A DNA stretch of 64,000 nucleotides, taken from positions 20,950,241-21,014,240 of the forward strand of contig CM044959.1 in assembly GCA_024516035.1 (NCBI GenBank), written 5' to 3'. Source of the DNA: Bactericera cockerelli (taxonomy: Eukaryota > Arthropoda > Insecta > Hemiptera > Triozidae). Position 1 is the stretch's first letter. Each line of letters starts with the position of its first letter. Both the position numbers and the translations under genes were made by a program. Of the stretch, positions 23,484 to 34,262 are shown piece after piece. The notes below the pieces were generated by a model. That model was not told where the DNA came from. It saw only the letters and a program-made list of their open reading frames with translations, and did no database searches.

Positions 23484-24394
23484 AATAGGTTGTATAGGGA
23501 ACTTATTCCGTTATCGTTGTTGTAATTTCACCTTATAGTTTGACCATTCTATTTTCTGCATTATTATTATTAAAATAACTGTATAAGGTCTAGCTAGCTA
23601 CCATGTGTATTAGGTGGCTACACCACGCGACGAAGCTCTCCCGAACCCTCCCAACAACGAATTTTTTTATATCGCGTCTTTTGATATCTTTCCGACCTAG
23701 TTCTTAGAGTCTCTCTGCTATTTAAGAGTTTTAATGGCTTAGGTATAATGGCGAATGGATTTCTGAGGTTATACATATACATTACACCTATTTCCATTGG
23801 GAAAAAAAGTAATGATTTGGTAAAAATAACCAAATAGGTTCTTAAAATATATCATATGCATATAATATACATATGATAGCTGGTCTTTTATGCCATTTGT
23901 GGTTTCAGAAAAAAATAGAGTAGGTAAGTCTCTCAGATTAGAAAATTGCAAATCTCTTTGGTATTGGTAACAAATTAACAACAACAACTGGTAGCTCAAA
24001 GGCAAAAATGTACCCTAAACAATGGCTTTTCTCTCGCTGAATAGCGAGGGAATGTTATATCTACTTTGGGTGCTGTGCGCAGTGGAAAATCATTATAGGA
24101 GATTCTATTTATTGTCTAAAGAAATGTAAGCAAATTAAATGAACTTCTACTGATGAGCAAACAACATTAAAAAAAGTTACTATACTTGTGTTAATCACTT
24201 TCATGATATCACAACTACTCAAAATCGAGTTACTATAATCTACGCTGAATCCAGGACTTGAACCACCGACTTCCAGGTTAGAGGTTACAAGTGCGCCACC
24301 TTATCGATCAACTATATCATTATATTATGTATTGAGATAATTTGTTGATCTACTATTGTTTAAGCTGCCACTCCAATGTTACTACGAGATATTT
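23484..24394. other. Centre of the fold-back element
   Basis: AT-rich, no coding potential; contains an S5 SINE at 24172-24312. Confidence 0.5.
24172..24312 (-). repeat. tRNA-derived SINE, family S5
   Basis: Minus-strand box A-like TCGATAAGGTGGCGCACTTG and box B-like GGTTCAAGTCC, with tail sequence TGATATCATGAAAGTG matching the other S5 copies. Confidence 0.65.
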
Positions 24395-24825
24395 CCCAAG
24401 GTGCACTGTGTTGGGTGAAAATTTCCTTCCACCCAAGACTTTCCATCAATCACCTGGGCCCCATACGGATAAGAGACTTTCTTATTATCCTTTTTATAAT
24501 CCTTATATATGTTTTATGTCCCCAAAAACTGCTTAGCATAATATTTACATGGTTGTAATGTAAGAAAAACCATGAACTAAATACATAAAAAAAGTCATCA
24601 TAATTTATGAAAATTTTGGCCACCCTGTATATCTGAAGTGTGCAAATATCATCCAAACTGTCCAGCACTATCTTTTGTTTTTTTAATGGCTTAAGAAGTC
24701 TTGCGACTTCTACTTACCAGCTTTACTTATTTATTTTTTTTTTACAAATTACAATATTATTAAAAAATATTAAATAAATTAACAATACATCAACTAAGTA
24801 GGTACATTGTTTCTTGATGTGTTAC

Positions 24826-25737
24826 CTATATACTGATTTTCTCTTTTAAAATATAACAATACAGTATTTTAATACAATTATTTCTTGTTGTCAAAAAGGA
24901 CACATTAATCGGAAAGGTATCAACATTCTTAACTAAGTTCTTATACAAAAGTTCTCGATTTCTTAGCTTACAGCCCAATATCATATGATTAATATCCCCC
25001 TCCTCACCACAGGCACAAAGGGGATCATTGGTTATACCCATTCTACAAAGGTAGGTGGGCCAAGTTCCATGACCACATCTCAATCTTGTGATTTTCACTA
25101 TTTGGCCACGCCACATCCTCTCATCGAACCAAGTGGTTTTTGGAAATAGTTCCCTTCCCGTACAGAACGACTTCCCCACTGTTTGCCCTCTTTCTGCAAA
25201 CCACTTCATAAACTTTTCTTCCAATTTTGTTCTTATGCTATTAATAAATATTTCCTCACTATCGTATATTTCACCTAAGTGCAGTTGACCGTTGGTTAAA
25301 TATTGGCGGGCCATGCTGTCTGCTATTTCATTTCCCTTTATTCCTTGGTGACCTGGAATCCAAACTATTTTTACTATGTTTCCTCTTGTTTTGAGTTGTA
25401 AATACATTGTTTTGATTTCTATTATAATATTAATGTTATTATTTTTCCAAGAATTAGTTTTTAAACTTTCAACACTGCTCTTAGAATCTGTAAAAATTAT
25501 AATTTTTTTTTGTGAAAAATTATTGGATATTAAGTATTTCATTACTTCACAAAGAGCTAATATTTCTACTTGCCATGAACTCGTAACTCGGTCAATTTTG
25601 TAACCCCAGATCTTATTATTAGTTTCATCATAGCAACTATAACTACTTATTTGTTTCAAGGGTTCGACCGATCCATCAGTGTATAGACAGACATCAGGCT
25701 CCTCTACACTAATATAATGACATACTAATTTACTCAC
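24826..25737 (-). pseudogene. LINE ORF2 C-terminal part: RNase H and Cys/His tail
   Basis: 303-codon frame. RNase H carboxylates are visible at D21 (YTDGS), E58, D84 (FTDSKS) and D140 (GNEIAD), with H130 in GHQGIKG. This domain degrades the RNA strand of the RNA/DNA hybrid during reverse transcription. The C-terminal region has the spacing C..C..H..C (LCACGEEGDINHMILGC), typical of the I/R1-like LINE tail. The frame is open upstream beyond 25737 to about 25810, where a one-base shift separates it from the RT frame. All RNase H catalytic residues are retained even though the element is broken. Confidence 0.85.
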
Positions 25738-25796
25738 ATCTTGTTCATTTTTACTGAAAGTATTAGAGTCACACAGTAATTGAACATTCTTACATG

Positions 25797-27293
25797 CTAA
25801 TTCGGTTTCAAAGTAGGGGCGTTATTGGATAAATGCACACTAAAATTGTCACATTTTCTTTTGATTTTAAGAAGCAAGGGTATTTTTTTGCAATTATAAT
25901 ATGGCTTATTTCTAAGTGTTTGGTTTACATCTAATTGCTTGTGTATATTTAAATTCCCATTGTGTTTTCTTTTTATTAAATATTTTATACCTAGAAATAT
26001 TCTTCTAAACTTCAGGGGCAATTCTAATGTTTCATAGTTTAAGATATGTCTGGGTGAAGATTTCAACTGTCCAAGAATTATTCGTAACACACGGTATTGT
26101 AGAGTATCCAAAGTTTTCAACCTTGTGTCTGTCGCTGTATGTATTAGCATGGCCGAATAATCAAAATGTGAACGAATTATAGCTCTATAAATATTGAGGA
26201 GGATTATTGGGTGTGCACCCCAAGAGATTCCACATATACTTTTTAGGAGGTTAATGCCCATTAAACATTTATTTCTTATATCTATAATTTGTCTTTCCCA
26301 ATTGGATTTTTGATCAAACCAAACACCTAGAAACTTGGCCTGATTAACAATATTTATGTTATTATTTCCTAATTTTATTATAGGTGCCCAGGCAGTTCTA
26401 TGCCGTGTAAATATAACAATTTTAGATTTTTCAGGTGAAACCTGGAGTTGCAGTTTGCTTAACATGCTATATAATATATTCAGTTTCAGTTGTAATCTTT
26501 TTTTAGCTGTGGATAAAGTTGCACCTGTGCACCCTATAGTCAGATCATCTATAAACTGGAGCAATGTTGTATAATTGTTGACTATTTTTTTCTCTAGGAT
26601 CTTAACATATATAATGTAAAGTAAACCTGACAATATGGAGCCTTGACAGAGGCCTTTACTACAAAAGAAGGGTCCTTGAAGATCTTGGTCTCCATGTACA
26701 TTATTTTTAAAAAGGAATGAATTTTTAGTTCTGATAAATATTTTTCTATTTTTGTAATAATTATAAATCCAATTGCATATTTTCTTAGGTATTTTATACT
26801 CTATCATATTATTATATAATATTTCTAGATTAACATTATCATACGGCCCTAATATATCTAAAAAGGCAACTGCAAAATAGTGCTTTTTACAATAAGTTTC
26901 CTGAATTTTTAAATTTAATAGATTTAAACAATCTTGTACACTTCGTAATTTTCTACCTCCGTATTGATTATTGGGCAACATATTTAGTTTTTCCACATAC
27001 CATTCTAGTCTATTGTATATTATTCTTTCTAAAGTTTTACCAACACAGGATAATAAACTAATTGGTCGATAAGAGTGTGGATCTTCACACGGTTTCCCTG
27101 GTTTTAATATGGGAACAATAAGGTGAGTTTTCCATATATCAGGACTTTCCCCAGAATTAAAACTGATATTGAATATTCTTAGAAGATTTTGTTTGGCGTT
27201 GTTAGGCAGATTTTGTAACATTTTATAACTTATCTGATCATATCCTACACTCGTATTTTTATTATGATTTAATGCTACATTTAATTCTTCCAT
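25797..27293 (-). pseudogene. LINE ORF2 reverse transcriptase part
   Basis: 498-codon frame with RT motifs in order: LIVPILKPGK and SYRPISLLSC (motifs 1-2, residues ~58-83), LRSVQDCL, motif A FLDILGPYDNV (~144-154), motif B GLCQGSILSG (~214-223), and motif C FIDD at 247-250. Active LINEs usually have (F/Y)ADD, so Ile replaces the usual Ala; motif A reads LDILGPYD where LDISGAYD-like is common. These substitutions suggest decay or a divergent lineage. Upstream the frame continues to about 27370, where a shift in an A-run joins it to sequence reaching the insertion border at 27436. Downstream a one-base shift near 25810 separates it from RNase H. Confidence 0.85.
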
Positions 27294-28018
27294 AGCTATG
27301 GTTTCATCTAAAATTGTATTTTTGTTATTATTCCGTTTTCTTGTTATGTTTGTTTCAATTTCCGGGCATATTTTTTTTTGAAAAAACGTTTATCCATTCT
27401 TGATCGATGGGTATTAATCTAGGAAGTGAGGTCCAGCCGTCCAGCACTATCATATATTTAATATTTGATGATTTTGTTTCCCAATTTCGAATAATTAATT
27501 CAAATAATTCAATAAATATAAACATAATATACCCCATATAAATTACATAAAAAAGTGGTATTTCATGATTTTGGATCACCCTGTATACAGAACAGAGTTC
27601 AAAAAGCTCATTATTTTTAGTCTCAAAATAAAATAAGAACACATATTGAGTAATTTGAAACAAATTTGAGCTTCTTAGATGTTCATCTACTATTTTTATA
27701 AATTTCTTAAAGTGGGGTCCAAAATGCCATTTTTCGACTTTTCCGCCAAACTTCAACCGCTTTGCGGCAGTGGAAGATCACATTCAATTTTGACAAAAGT
27801 TATATTTTTGGAAACGTCTGATCATGCTGCAACTTTTTTTTGCTATTAAAATTCTCGATTCAAAAATTCGCTTTTTTCGGCCCACCCTATTTCTCATGGC
27901 TGATTTTTGGTATAAAATTTAAAAGAATTCATTGTAAAGATAGGAAATTGTATACTTGTATAGATAAAGATCTTGTACTGTGTATGTGTAGGTGTACAAA
28001 CGTTTTACATTAGACATA

Positions 28019-28880
28019 CAGGGTGATCGAAACCACCCAGCCACTATCTTTTTCTCGATAACGGTTTGAGTTACGATCTTGAAACAAAAAATTGGTCCCC
28101 AATATGAAGTCTGAAGTTTTATGGGAAAATAGTTTGAACCTCCGCCCTCCGCCCCTAAGGGCGTTTTCATGATTTTGTTTCCCAATATCAAAGAATTACC
28201 TACATCGTACATACAAACTTCAGGCACGGACTCGTGTGATGACTCACGCGCGCGGAAATGAACGCATTTCAGAGGTTATTCGTCTGCCATTTTAAGGGAA
28301 AAAATCGCAGAAAGTTCATTTTTTTGCATTGTATGCTAATAAATTTCTTCTTTTATTTAAAAGAAAAAAAAATAGGGAGTCGAATTTAAATTTCTGGACT
28401 TTTGGTCTTTTGAAACTGAAAAAAGTTTATGACCAATTTAAGGACCTATGACTTCCTTAAAGAATGAAAGCAAGTACATTAAATTAAAGAAGAGGACTTT
28501 ACCTATTTTTTTACGTTTTTAGTTTTTTTACAACGTTTACCGGGTGCCCGTAATGACTTCCGCAACCTGGGTCTGTTTTCTTCTAAAACCCGTGTTTTTT
28601 CGGGACTCGAACCAAGGAATATTTTTTTTCTTTTCACTAATGTTACTAACTTGCTTTGTATGTTTTGAAAGTAAAATAAAAAAATATGCATTCTATTTAA
28701 AATTCCGGAGAAACGGACATGTGCCCCCCTGAAAAAGCCCTTAGGGGAGGAGGGCGGAGGTTCAAACTATTTTCCCATAAAACTTCAGACTTCATATTGG
28801 GGACCAATTTTTTGTTTCAAGATCCTAACTCAAACCGTTCTTGAGAAAAAGATAGGGGCTGGGTGGTTTCGATCACCCTG
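28019..28880. mobile_element. TA-flanked non-autonomous transposon with ~150-bp inverted ends
   Basis: Begins CAGGGTGATCGAAACCACCC and ends with its inverse complement, flanked by TA on both sides (28017-28018 and 28881-28882). The arms match over about 150 bp with few differences (including ATTGGTCCCCAATATGAAGT). The interior has no transposase. TA flanks fit the Tc1/mariner superfamily; no closer assignment is possible from sequence alone. Confidence 0.85.
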
Positions 28881-28977
28881 TATTTGTAATTGAAATTTGA
28901 ACAGTGTTAAAAAGATCTGTTATTTAAGAAACTCGGAAAATTTAGTGTAAAAAGTAAATTTGTGTATACCTAGAAAT

Positions 28978-29055
28978 TAAGCTCAACCATGGCCATGGGG
29001 TTGAACAACGTCGACCCAACTTGAGCGGGATAAGACAGAGTAAAAGAAGAGACCT
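28978..29055 (+). repeat. S2 SINE, 3'-tail only
   Basis: GGTTGAACAACGTCGACCC followed by GCGGGATAAGACAGAGTA matches the tail of 15527-15844. 5'-truncated. Confidence 0.6.
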
Positions 29056-29458
29056 ACCTATGTATTTCAAAAAAAAAAAAAAAAAAAAAACGTAGCTAGG
29101 TATTTATATCTTAGAAAAAAGATGAAACAAGAATATTTGGTGAAAGTTGAACTGAGGAAATTAGAGGTATAAAAGTTAGGGAGCCCGCAGGGATGAAGCC
29201 TCGTATGTCATGCACAGCAAGGTTTCTTTCATAATAATAGGTATACTTGCGCCTCGCTGGGGTTGGTAATTTTGGTAAAGTTTATACGAGAAAGAGAGGA
29301 AAATAAGAAAATAAAAATGTAGAGAAAAAAGGAAAATGTAAGATGGAAGAAGAAAAGATATTCTCTATAGAATATTCTTTCTTTTTTTAAGATATTCTTT
29401 ATAGTATAAAGAGATTCTACGAAAAAAGGAGACGAGTTTAAGAAATCAAAAAAGCCAG

Positions 29459-29489
<31 letters not shown>

Positions 29490-29544
29490 TGAAAATAAGT
29501 TTTAATATAAATACAGTGGAACCTGAATGAGAACTCAAAGGATC

Positions 29545-29589
<45 letters not shown>

Positions 29590-31132
29590 TAGGTATATCC
29601 AGGTTCTTCTTATATCCAGGTTTGACTGCACCTGTACAGTGTACAGAGTGTACAGGTAAATAAAGGGGAAAGGTTAGAAAAAGTAAGATATACGATCGAA
29701 GGGTAGTGGCAAGAAGAGGGGTGAAGTAGAGAGCTTGAGAAAGAGTAGAGAGGAGGAGGTAGAAGGGAGAGAGGGGGAATCACAGAGCGAGGTAAGATAA
29801 GTTTGCGTGTTTCCCCAATTAAAAAGAAATTTCCCCTGCCACAAGGTTTTGAAACAAATATACAGCGAGGTTGGAATGGAATATATTATTTATGTATGTA
29901 GATATAATATTTATAATATATAATCCTTTATTTTATAGTTCCAGCACTGAATTCTGGAAATTAGTTGATACACGCAATTTATATGTACCTACGAGTTTTG
30001 AGAATTACTGCGAGTAGATACATGTGTTTTTCAAGCGTGTCTTTTTCTGTGACTTTTCTTAAAAAAAAAATAGATGTGAAAATACCCACATCAAACCCCA
30101 TTAATATAATTATGAATTTCATCCCTTGTCGTCTGTATATAAAACTAAGGCCTTTTATTTGAACTTTATACTGACCTTTTTATGATTTTCTGTGCCTTTG
30201 AAAAGGTCATGAATTTTTGCTCCCATCAATATGCTAAGAATATATTCTGCAAGGTTCGTTGTCTCATAAATGTATATTATGTTAATACATTCTTGAATAA
30301 TGAATTTTTAATTGAGTTGTGATCAGGTGCTGAGTATTGCATTAGGGAATTACTGTAAAGTAACTACAAAAACCTTGTATGCCCTGAACATTCATCATGT
30401 AAATTCGCCGTAATTCCTTACAACAATACCGATACAAACAAACTGTCTACTTTAGCCGGAACAATGTTCACAATGTCCTAAAGGAAGCTAATTTCGCCAA
30501 TTCTCCGAGAGAAAGGAAAAAGTAAATTTATTGTGTTAAACTATGTTTTTATTGTTTACAGTGTCATTCCATTCCATAAACTATATTGTGTCATTCCATG
30601 ACAGGGTACACTTGTTAGTTGTTGTGAGAAATTTAGTTTTGGATTTCTCACTCTCATTCTCTTTTATTCTCCTCAAACTACTAAGACCTCCTTCTTCCTC
30701 TCCTCAATCTACCCAGACCTCCTTTTTTCTCTTATTAAACAACCTAACCCTCCCCCTCTCGTGCCTCAACCCACCCATCCTTTCCACTAGATAGGCGCCT
30801 GACACATGGCCTATAATTTCATGTCTGAAGAGAAGATTGCCTTTGACACCCTGTCACCCCCGCTCCCTCATATTACCTCTCCTTACGATGCCTTTATCTT
30901 ATGTTCCCCTCTCCTCCCCCTCTGCTGATAGCCACTCACTGTCACGGACCTCAGGGCCGAAACTTGTAAGTCCCCAGGGATCCTTCCCGCATTCCAACTG
31001 ACTGACCCGAGCTTTCTGATTTCTCCAAAATAAATTTTATCTTGATTCCATAGCACGAGAACTTTCATGCAATCTCGTGGAACGGGCCTTTCCTGAGATT
31101 ACCCTAGGGTTATTTGGGAAAGAGAGCTGAGA
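29056..31132. other. Intergenic, poly(A)/poly(T) runs, no gene
   Basis: Poly(A) runs at about 29070-29090 and 29462-29489; a 40-base poly(T) at about 29549-29588. CT-rich around 30640-30790. No exon-like segment with matching splice sites. Confidence 0.45.
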
Positions 31133-31136
31133 TTTA

Positions 31137-31323
31137 GGGCCACATTATGAAACAGGATTAAAGTTAAGCTAATTCTAACAAGTGGGAGTTTTCAACCAAT
31201 CACAGTTAACTGTAGCCCCAGTTAAGGGTTCGTGTGCACTTAGATGAAATCTAATCCTTGGCTGTATGGAATGACCTTGCCTACCAATGCCAAAAAAATC
31301 TCATCCTGTTTTACAATTCGTCC
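31137..31323. mobile_element. MITE with TTA flanks (PIF/Harbinger-like)
   Basis: Left end GGGCCACATTATGAAACAGG, right end (reverse complement) GGACGAATTGTAAAACAGG: an imperfect ~22-bp inverted repeat, flanked by TTA. Related to 75-175. A fragment of its interior (GCATTGGTAGGCAAGG on +) also occurs inverted at 42066-42126. Confidence 0.55.
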
Positions 31324-31524
31324 TTAGTCAATAGAAAGGGACTCTAGAACATTAATCTAATCCTGTTTTATAATTCGTCCTTAGCCAATAGAAAGGAACT
31401 CTAGAACACTAATCTAATCCTGTTTTATAATTCGTCCTTAGTCTATAGAAAGGAACTCTAGAACAGTAATCTAGTCCTGTTTTATAATTCGTCCTTAGTC
31501 AATAGAAAGAAACTCTAGAACAGT
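31297..31524. repeat. 57-bp tandem array seeded by a MITE end
   Basis: Four units of about 57 bp, each containing ATCCTGTTTTATAATTCGTC and TCTAGAAC. The first unit overlaps the right terminal repeat of the MITE at 31137-31323. Confidence 0.85.
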
Positions 31525-31660
31525 TATAGCAGCAAAAATACCCTATATTTTTCGTGAATAATAATAAGAAAATTAAAGTCATTTCTACTCTTTGGTACAT
31601 TTCTACTCTTTGGGCATGTCTAATAATAATTTTATTATTATCAACAGCATTAAAAGAAGG

Positions 31661-32367
31661 AAAAAAACACTGCCAATTATGGACTCAATACTTCCTCGTG
31701 ATTGCTTCACATTGTAAACACGTGCCAATTTTGAGATTTTATAGTAAGTTACTTGTATTTCTAAAACGGCTCAACCGATTTTCTTCAAATTTGTTTTATA
31801 TGGTAGAATATCGTTTTTTCTACATTCTGAATTCCACAAAAAATTCTGTATCGGTAAGTCGTGGTACTTATTTTTTTACTTTTTTGTCCAAAATTTCGAA
31901 TTTTCTTAAATATCAGAGTCAAATTATAATAAATTTAAAAATGAATATAAATAACATATGTAAAACTATAATATGCATATTCTTACAAAATTTTATCAAA
32001 ATCGGGTGTACCGTTCACGAGATATAAGCATTTAAGTAAAAAGTTAGTGGTCAGGCGCATGGTCTCTTTCACCCAGAGCCGCTAGTACGAATTCGATGAA
32101 TTTAAAATGGGACCATCTACAGAATGTCTCCTAGATGGGTACAAAATTTCATTAAAATCGGTCGAGTAGTTTCCGAGATTTGCGCGTTACAAGGAAAGGA
32201 ACCGACAGACAGACAGACCGACAGACGGACACAAAACCAAATATACTCAGTAGGTTATGAAACGTCCAGAAATATGAAAAAAATTGAAATCGGAGCAAAA
32301 ATATATTTTTTTTTACAAAAACGAACACAATACTTCCGATTTCTAATATTAGAAATTTCTCGGAAGT
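31661..32367 (-). mobile_element. E1 repeat, copy 2 (full length)
   Basis: Minus-strand copy from the AATTGGCAGTGTTTTTTT tail at 31661 to the hairpin head at 32367. The GTCT array is short (about four units). Forms a head-to-head pair with copy 3. Confidence 0.85.
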
Positions 32368-32682
32368 AATAATTTTCAAAATAATTGAAAACGCTTTTAC
32401 TCATTTCTAAAGCTGTTAGTGTTAGAATAATTTTTTGTGAGCTGATTTAATATTTATTTTGTATTCATTTGCAGAAAATTCCAGGCTTCTTTAACTTTAT
32501 GGTTTTGTACATTTCTGAATCTTTTCAATTTGTGAACACAAGTTATAAACACTAAGAAATGATTCAAAGGAAAGTCAAAGAAACAAAGGAATAAGGAGAG
32601 GAAAATAATGTAAATCCAAGGATTTTTACGACTTAAACCTTGATGGAAATTGTTTTTGGAATTTTCTGCGTTATTATGTTTA

Positions 32683-32718
32683 CCTGTTTTGATGACTTAC
32701 AAAAGTCATCAAAACAGG
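32683..32718. repeat. Perfect 16-bp hairpin, 4-base loop
   Basis: CCTGTTTTGATGACTT and its exact inverse complement flank ACAA. It lies in the 484-bp spacer between E1 copies 2 and 3, in otherwise unremarkable AT-rich sequence. Confidence 0.85.
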
Positions 32719-32851
32719 GAGTTATTTCAAGAAAATGGCATTTTCAATTACCTTGCTTGAAAAGAACATTTTCCTTCAAAAAGAGAATTTTTTAACTCGT
32801 ACTTATCTATATTTCAAAATGTTCACAAGAAAAATATTCTACTGTAATTTT

Positions 32852-33589
32852 ACTTCCGAGAAATTTCTAATATTAGAAATCGGAAGTATTGTGTTCGTTT
32901 TTGTAAAATAAAATATTTTTTTGCTCCGATTTCAATTTTTTTCATATTTCTGGACGTTTCATAACCTACTGAGTAAATTTGGTTTTGTGTCCGTCTGTCG
33001 GTCTGTCGCTCTGTCGGTCTGTCGGTCTGTCGGTCTGTCGGTCTGTTAAAACGATTCCTTGTAACGCGCAAATCTCGAAAACTACTCAACGGATTTTGAT
33101 GAAATTTTGCACACATCTAGGAGACATTCTGTAGATGGTCCCATTTTAAATTCATCGAATTCGTACTAGCGGTTCTGGGTGAAAGAGGCCATGCGCCTGA
33201 CCACTAACTTTTTAGTTAAACGCTCATATCTCGTGAACGGTACACCCGATTTCAATGAAATTTTGTAAAAATATGCATATTAGAGTTTTACATAGGCTAT
33301 TTATATTTATTTTTAAATTAAATATAATTTGACTCTGATATTTAAGAAAATCCGAAATTTTGGACAAAAAAGTAAAAAAATAAGGACCACGACTTGCCGA
33401 TACAGAAATTTTTGTAGAGTTTAAAATGTAGAAAAAACAATATTCTACCATATAAAACAAATTTGAAGAAAATCGGTTGAGCCGTTTTGGAGATACAAGT
33501 AATTTTCTATAAAATCTCAAAATTGGCACGTGTTTACAATGTGAAGCAATCACGAGGAAGTATTGTGTCCATAATTGGCAGTGTTTTTT
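32852..33589 (+). mobile_element. E1 repeat, copy 3 (full length)
   Basis: Hairpin head ACTTCCGAG..TTTCTAATATTAGAAA at the left, tail AATTGGCAGTGTTTTTT at the right; GTCT/GTCG array of about seven units at about 32991-33045. Confidence 0.85.
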
Positions 33590-33604
33590 CATATTTGTAC
33601 TTGA

Positions 33605-33690
33605 GTTTCAATCTGTTATTTTATTTGAAAATGTAAATAGGGCTAAACCCGTCAATATAATATGCACACCCGTCTACGGGGCATTATATT
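33605..33690 (+). repeat. LINE 3'-UTR-like remnant
   Basis: AAATAGGGCTAAACCCGTC followed by a CACCCGTCTACGGGGC hairpin resembles the tail at 6690-6815. Confidence 0.3.
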
Positions 33691-33989
33691 ATTCTTTTTA
33701 GATCTTTAAAACCATCTTAAAACACTTAAATAATTTAATAAAAATAAATACCTAATGAATATTTAAAATAATCGCCTGTCCAAGGGCTCCAAGACAGTAA
33801 CAGGCGACCGAGAGCTAATCTGGTTTTTTTTTTTTTTAATTCTAATTACTTGCGAGTTCATCCCTGAATTATGTCGAAAGGAAATCCCTTCTTGCCGTTA
33901 CGTATAATTTTTCAGGTCAGTGCTCATTTTCATGTTGGCTCTTTTTTTTAGCATTTTGATTTTTTCACGCCCTTCTATGGGAAACCCTT

Positions 33990-34262
33990 CAATCTCTCTC
34001 TCTCTCTCTCACACACACCCTTTTTTCTCTCTCTCCCTCTCTCTCTCTCTCTCCCTCTCTCCCTCCCTCTCTCTCCCTCTCTCTCTCTCTCCCTCTCTCT
34101 CTCTCTCACCCTTTTTTCTCTCTCCCTCCTTCTCTTTCTCTCTCTCTGTCTCTCTCTCCCTCTCGCTCTCCCTCTCTCTCTCCCTCTCTCTCTCTCTCCC
34201 TCTCTCCCTCTCTCTCTCTCTCTCCCTCTCTCTCTCTCTCTCACCCTTTTTTCTCTCTCTCT
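33990..34262. repeat. (CT)n-rich low-complexity array
   Basis: CTCTCTCC runs with CACCCTTTTTTCTCTC blocks recurring about three times. Both-strand open frames here are compositional. Confidence 0.9.

Larger units (their letters stand above)
24674..27436 (-). mobile_element. 5'-truncated LINE (I/jockey-like), 13-bp target duplication
   Basis: The element interrupts the right arm of the fold-back. GTCCAGCACTATC occurs at its left (24661-24673) and right (27437-27449) borders, while the uninterrupted left arm has this sequence once (around 23196-23208). This is direct evidence for target-primed insertion. The minus-strand content is the end of the pre-RT region, RT, RNase H, a zinc-binding tail and a ~150-bp 3' UTR ending in an A-rich stretch. 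The endonuclease and ORF1 are absent. Confidence 0.85.
22757..27888. mobile_element. Large fold-back (inverted-repeat) element, right arm split by a LINE
   Basis: Left arm 22757-23483 is the inverse complement of 24395-24673 plus 27437-27888, arms of about 730 bp around a 911-bp centre. Each arm contains internal TATACAGGGTG motifs (for example 23064 and 23238), the same terminal motif that bounds the TA-flanked elements at 28019 and 58046. Removing the LINE restores a ~2.36-kb element. No transposase seen, so non-autonomous; a TA-inserting (Tc1/mariner-type) origin is inferred from the CAGGGTG motif only. Confidence 0.75.

Noticed and set aside
27919..28227. 102-codon minus-strand frame
   Set aside because: Runs across the boundary of the TA-flanked element at 28019, so it cannot be a conserved gene.
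30543..30794. 83-codon plus-strand frame, hydrophobic start
   Set aside because: Composition follows a CT-rich tract; hydrophobicity is explained by T-rich codons.
32850..33116. Open frames with TDRQTDR-type repeats in several places
   Set aside because: They are the GTCT array of the E1 repeat read as protein; each copy has different stops and there is no conserved frame.
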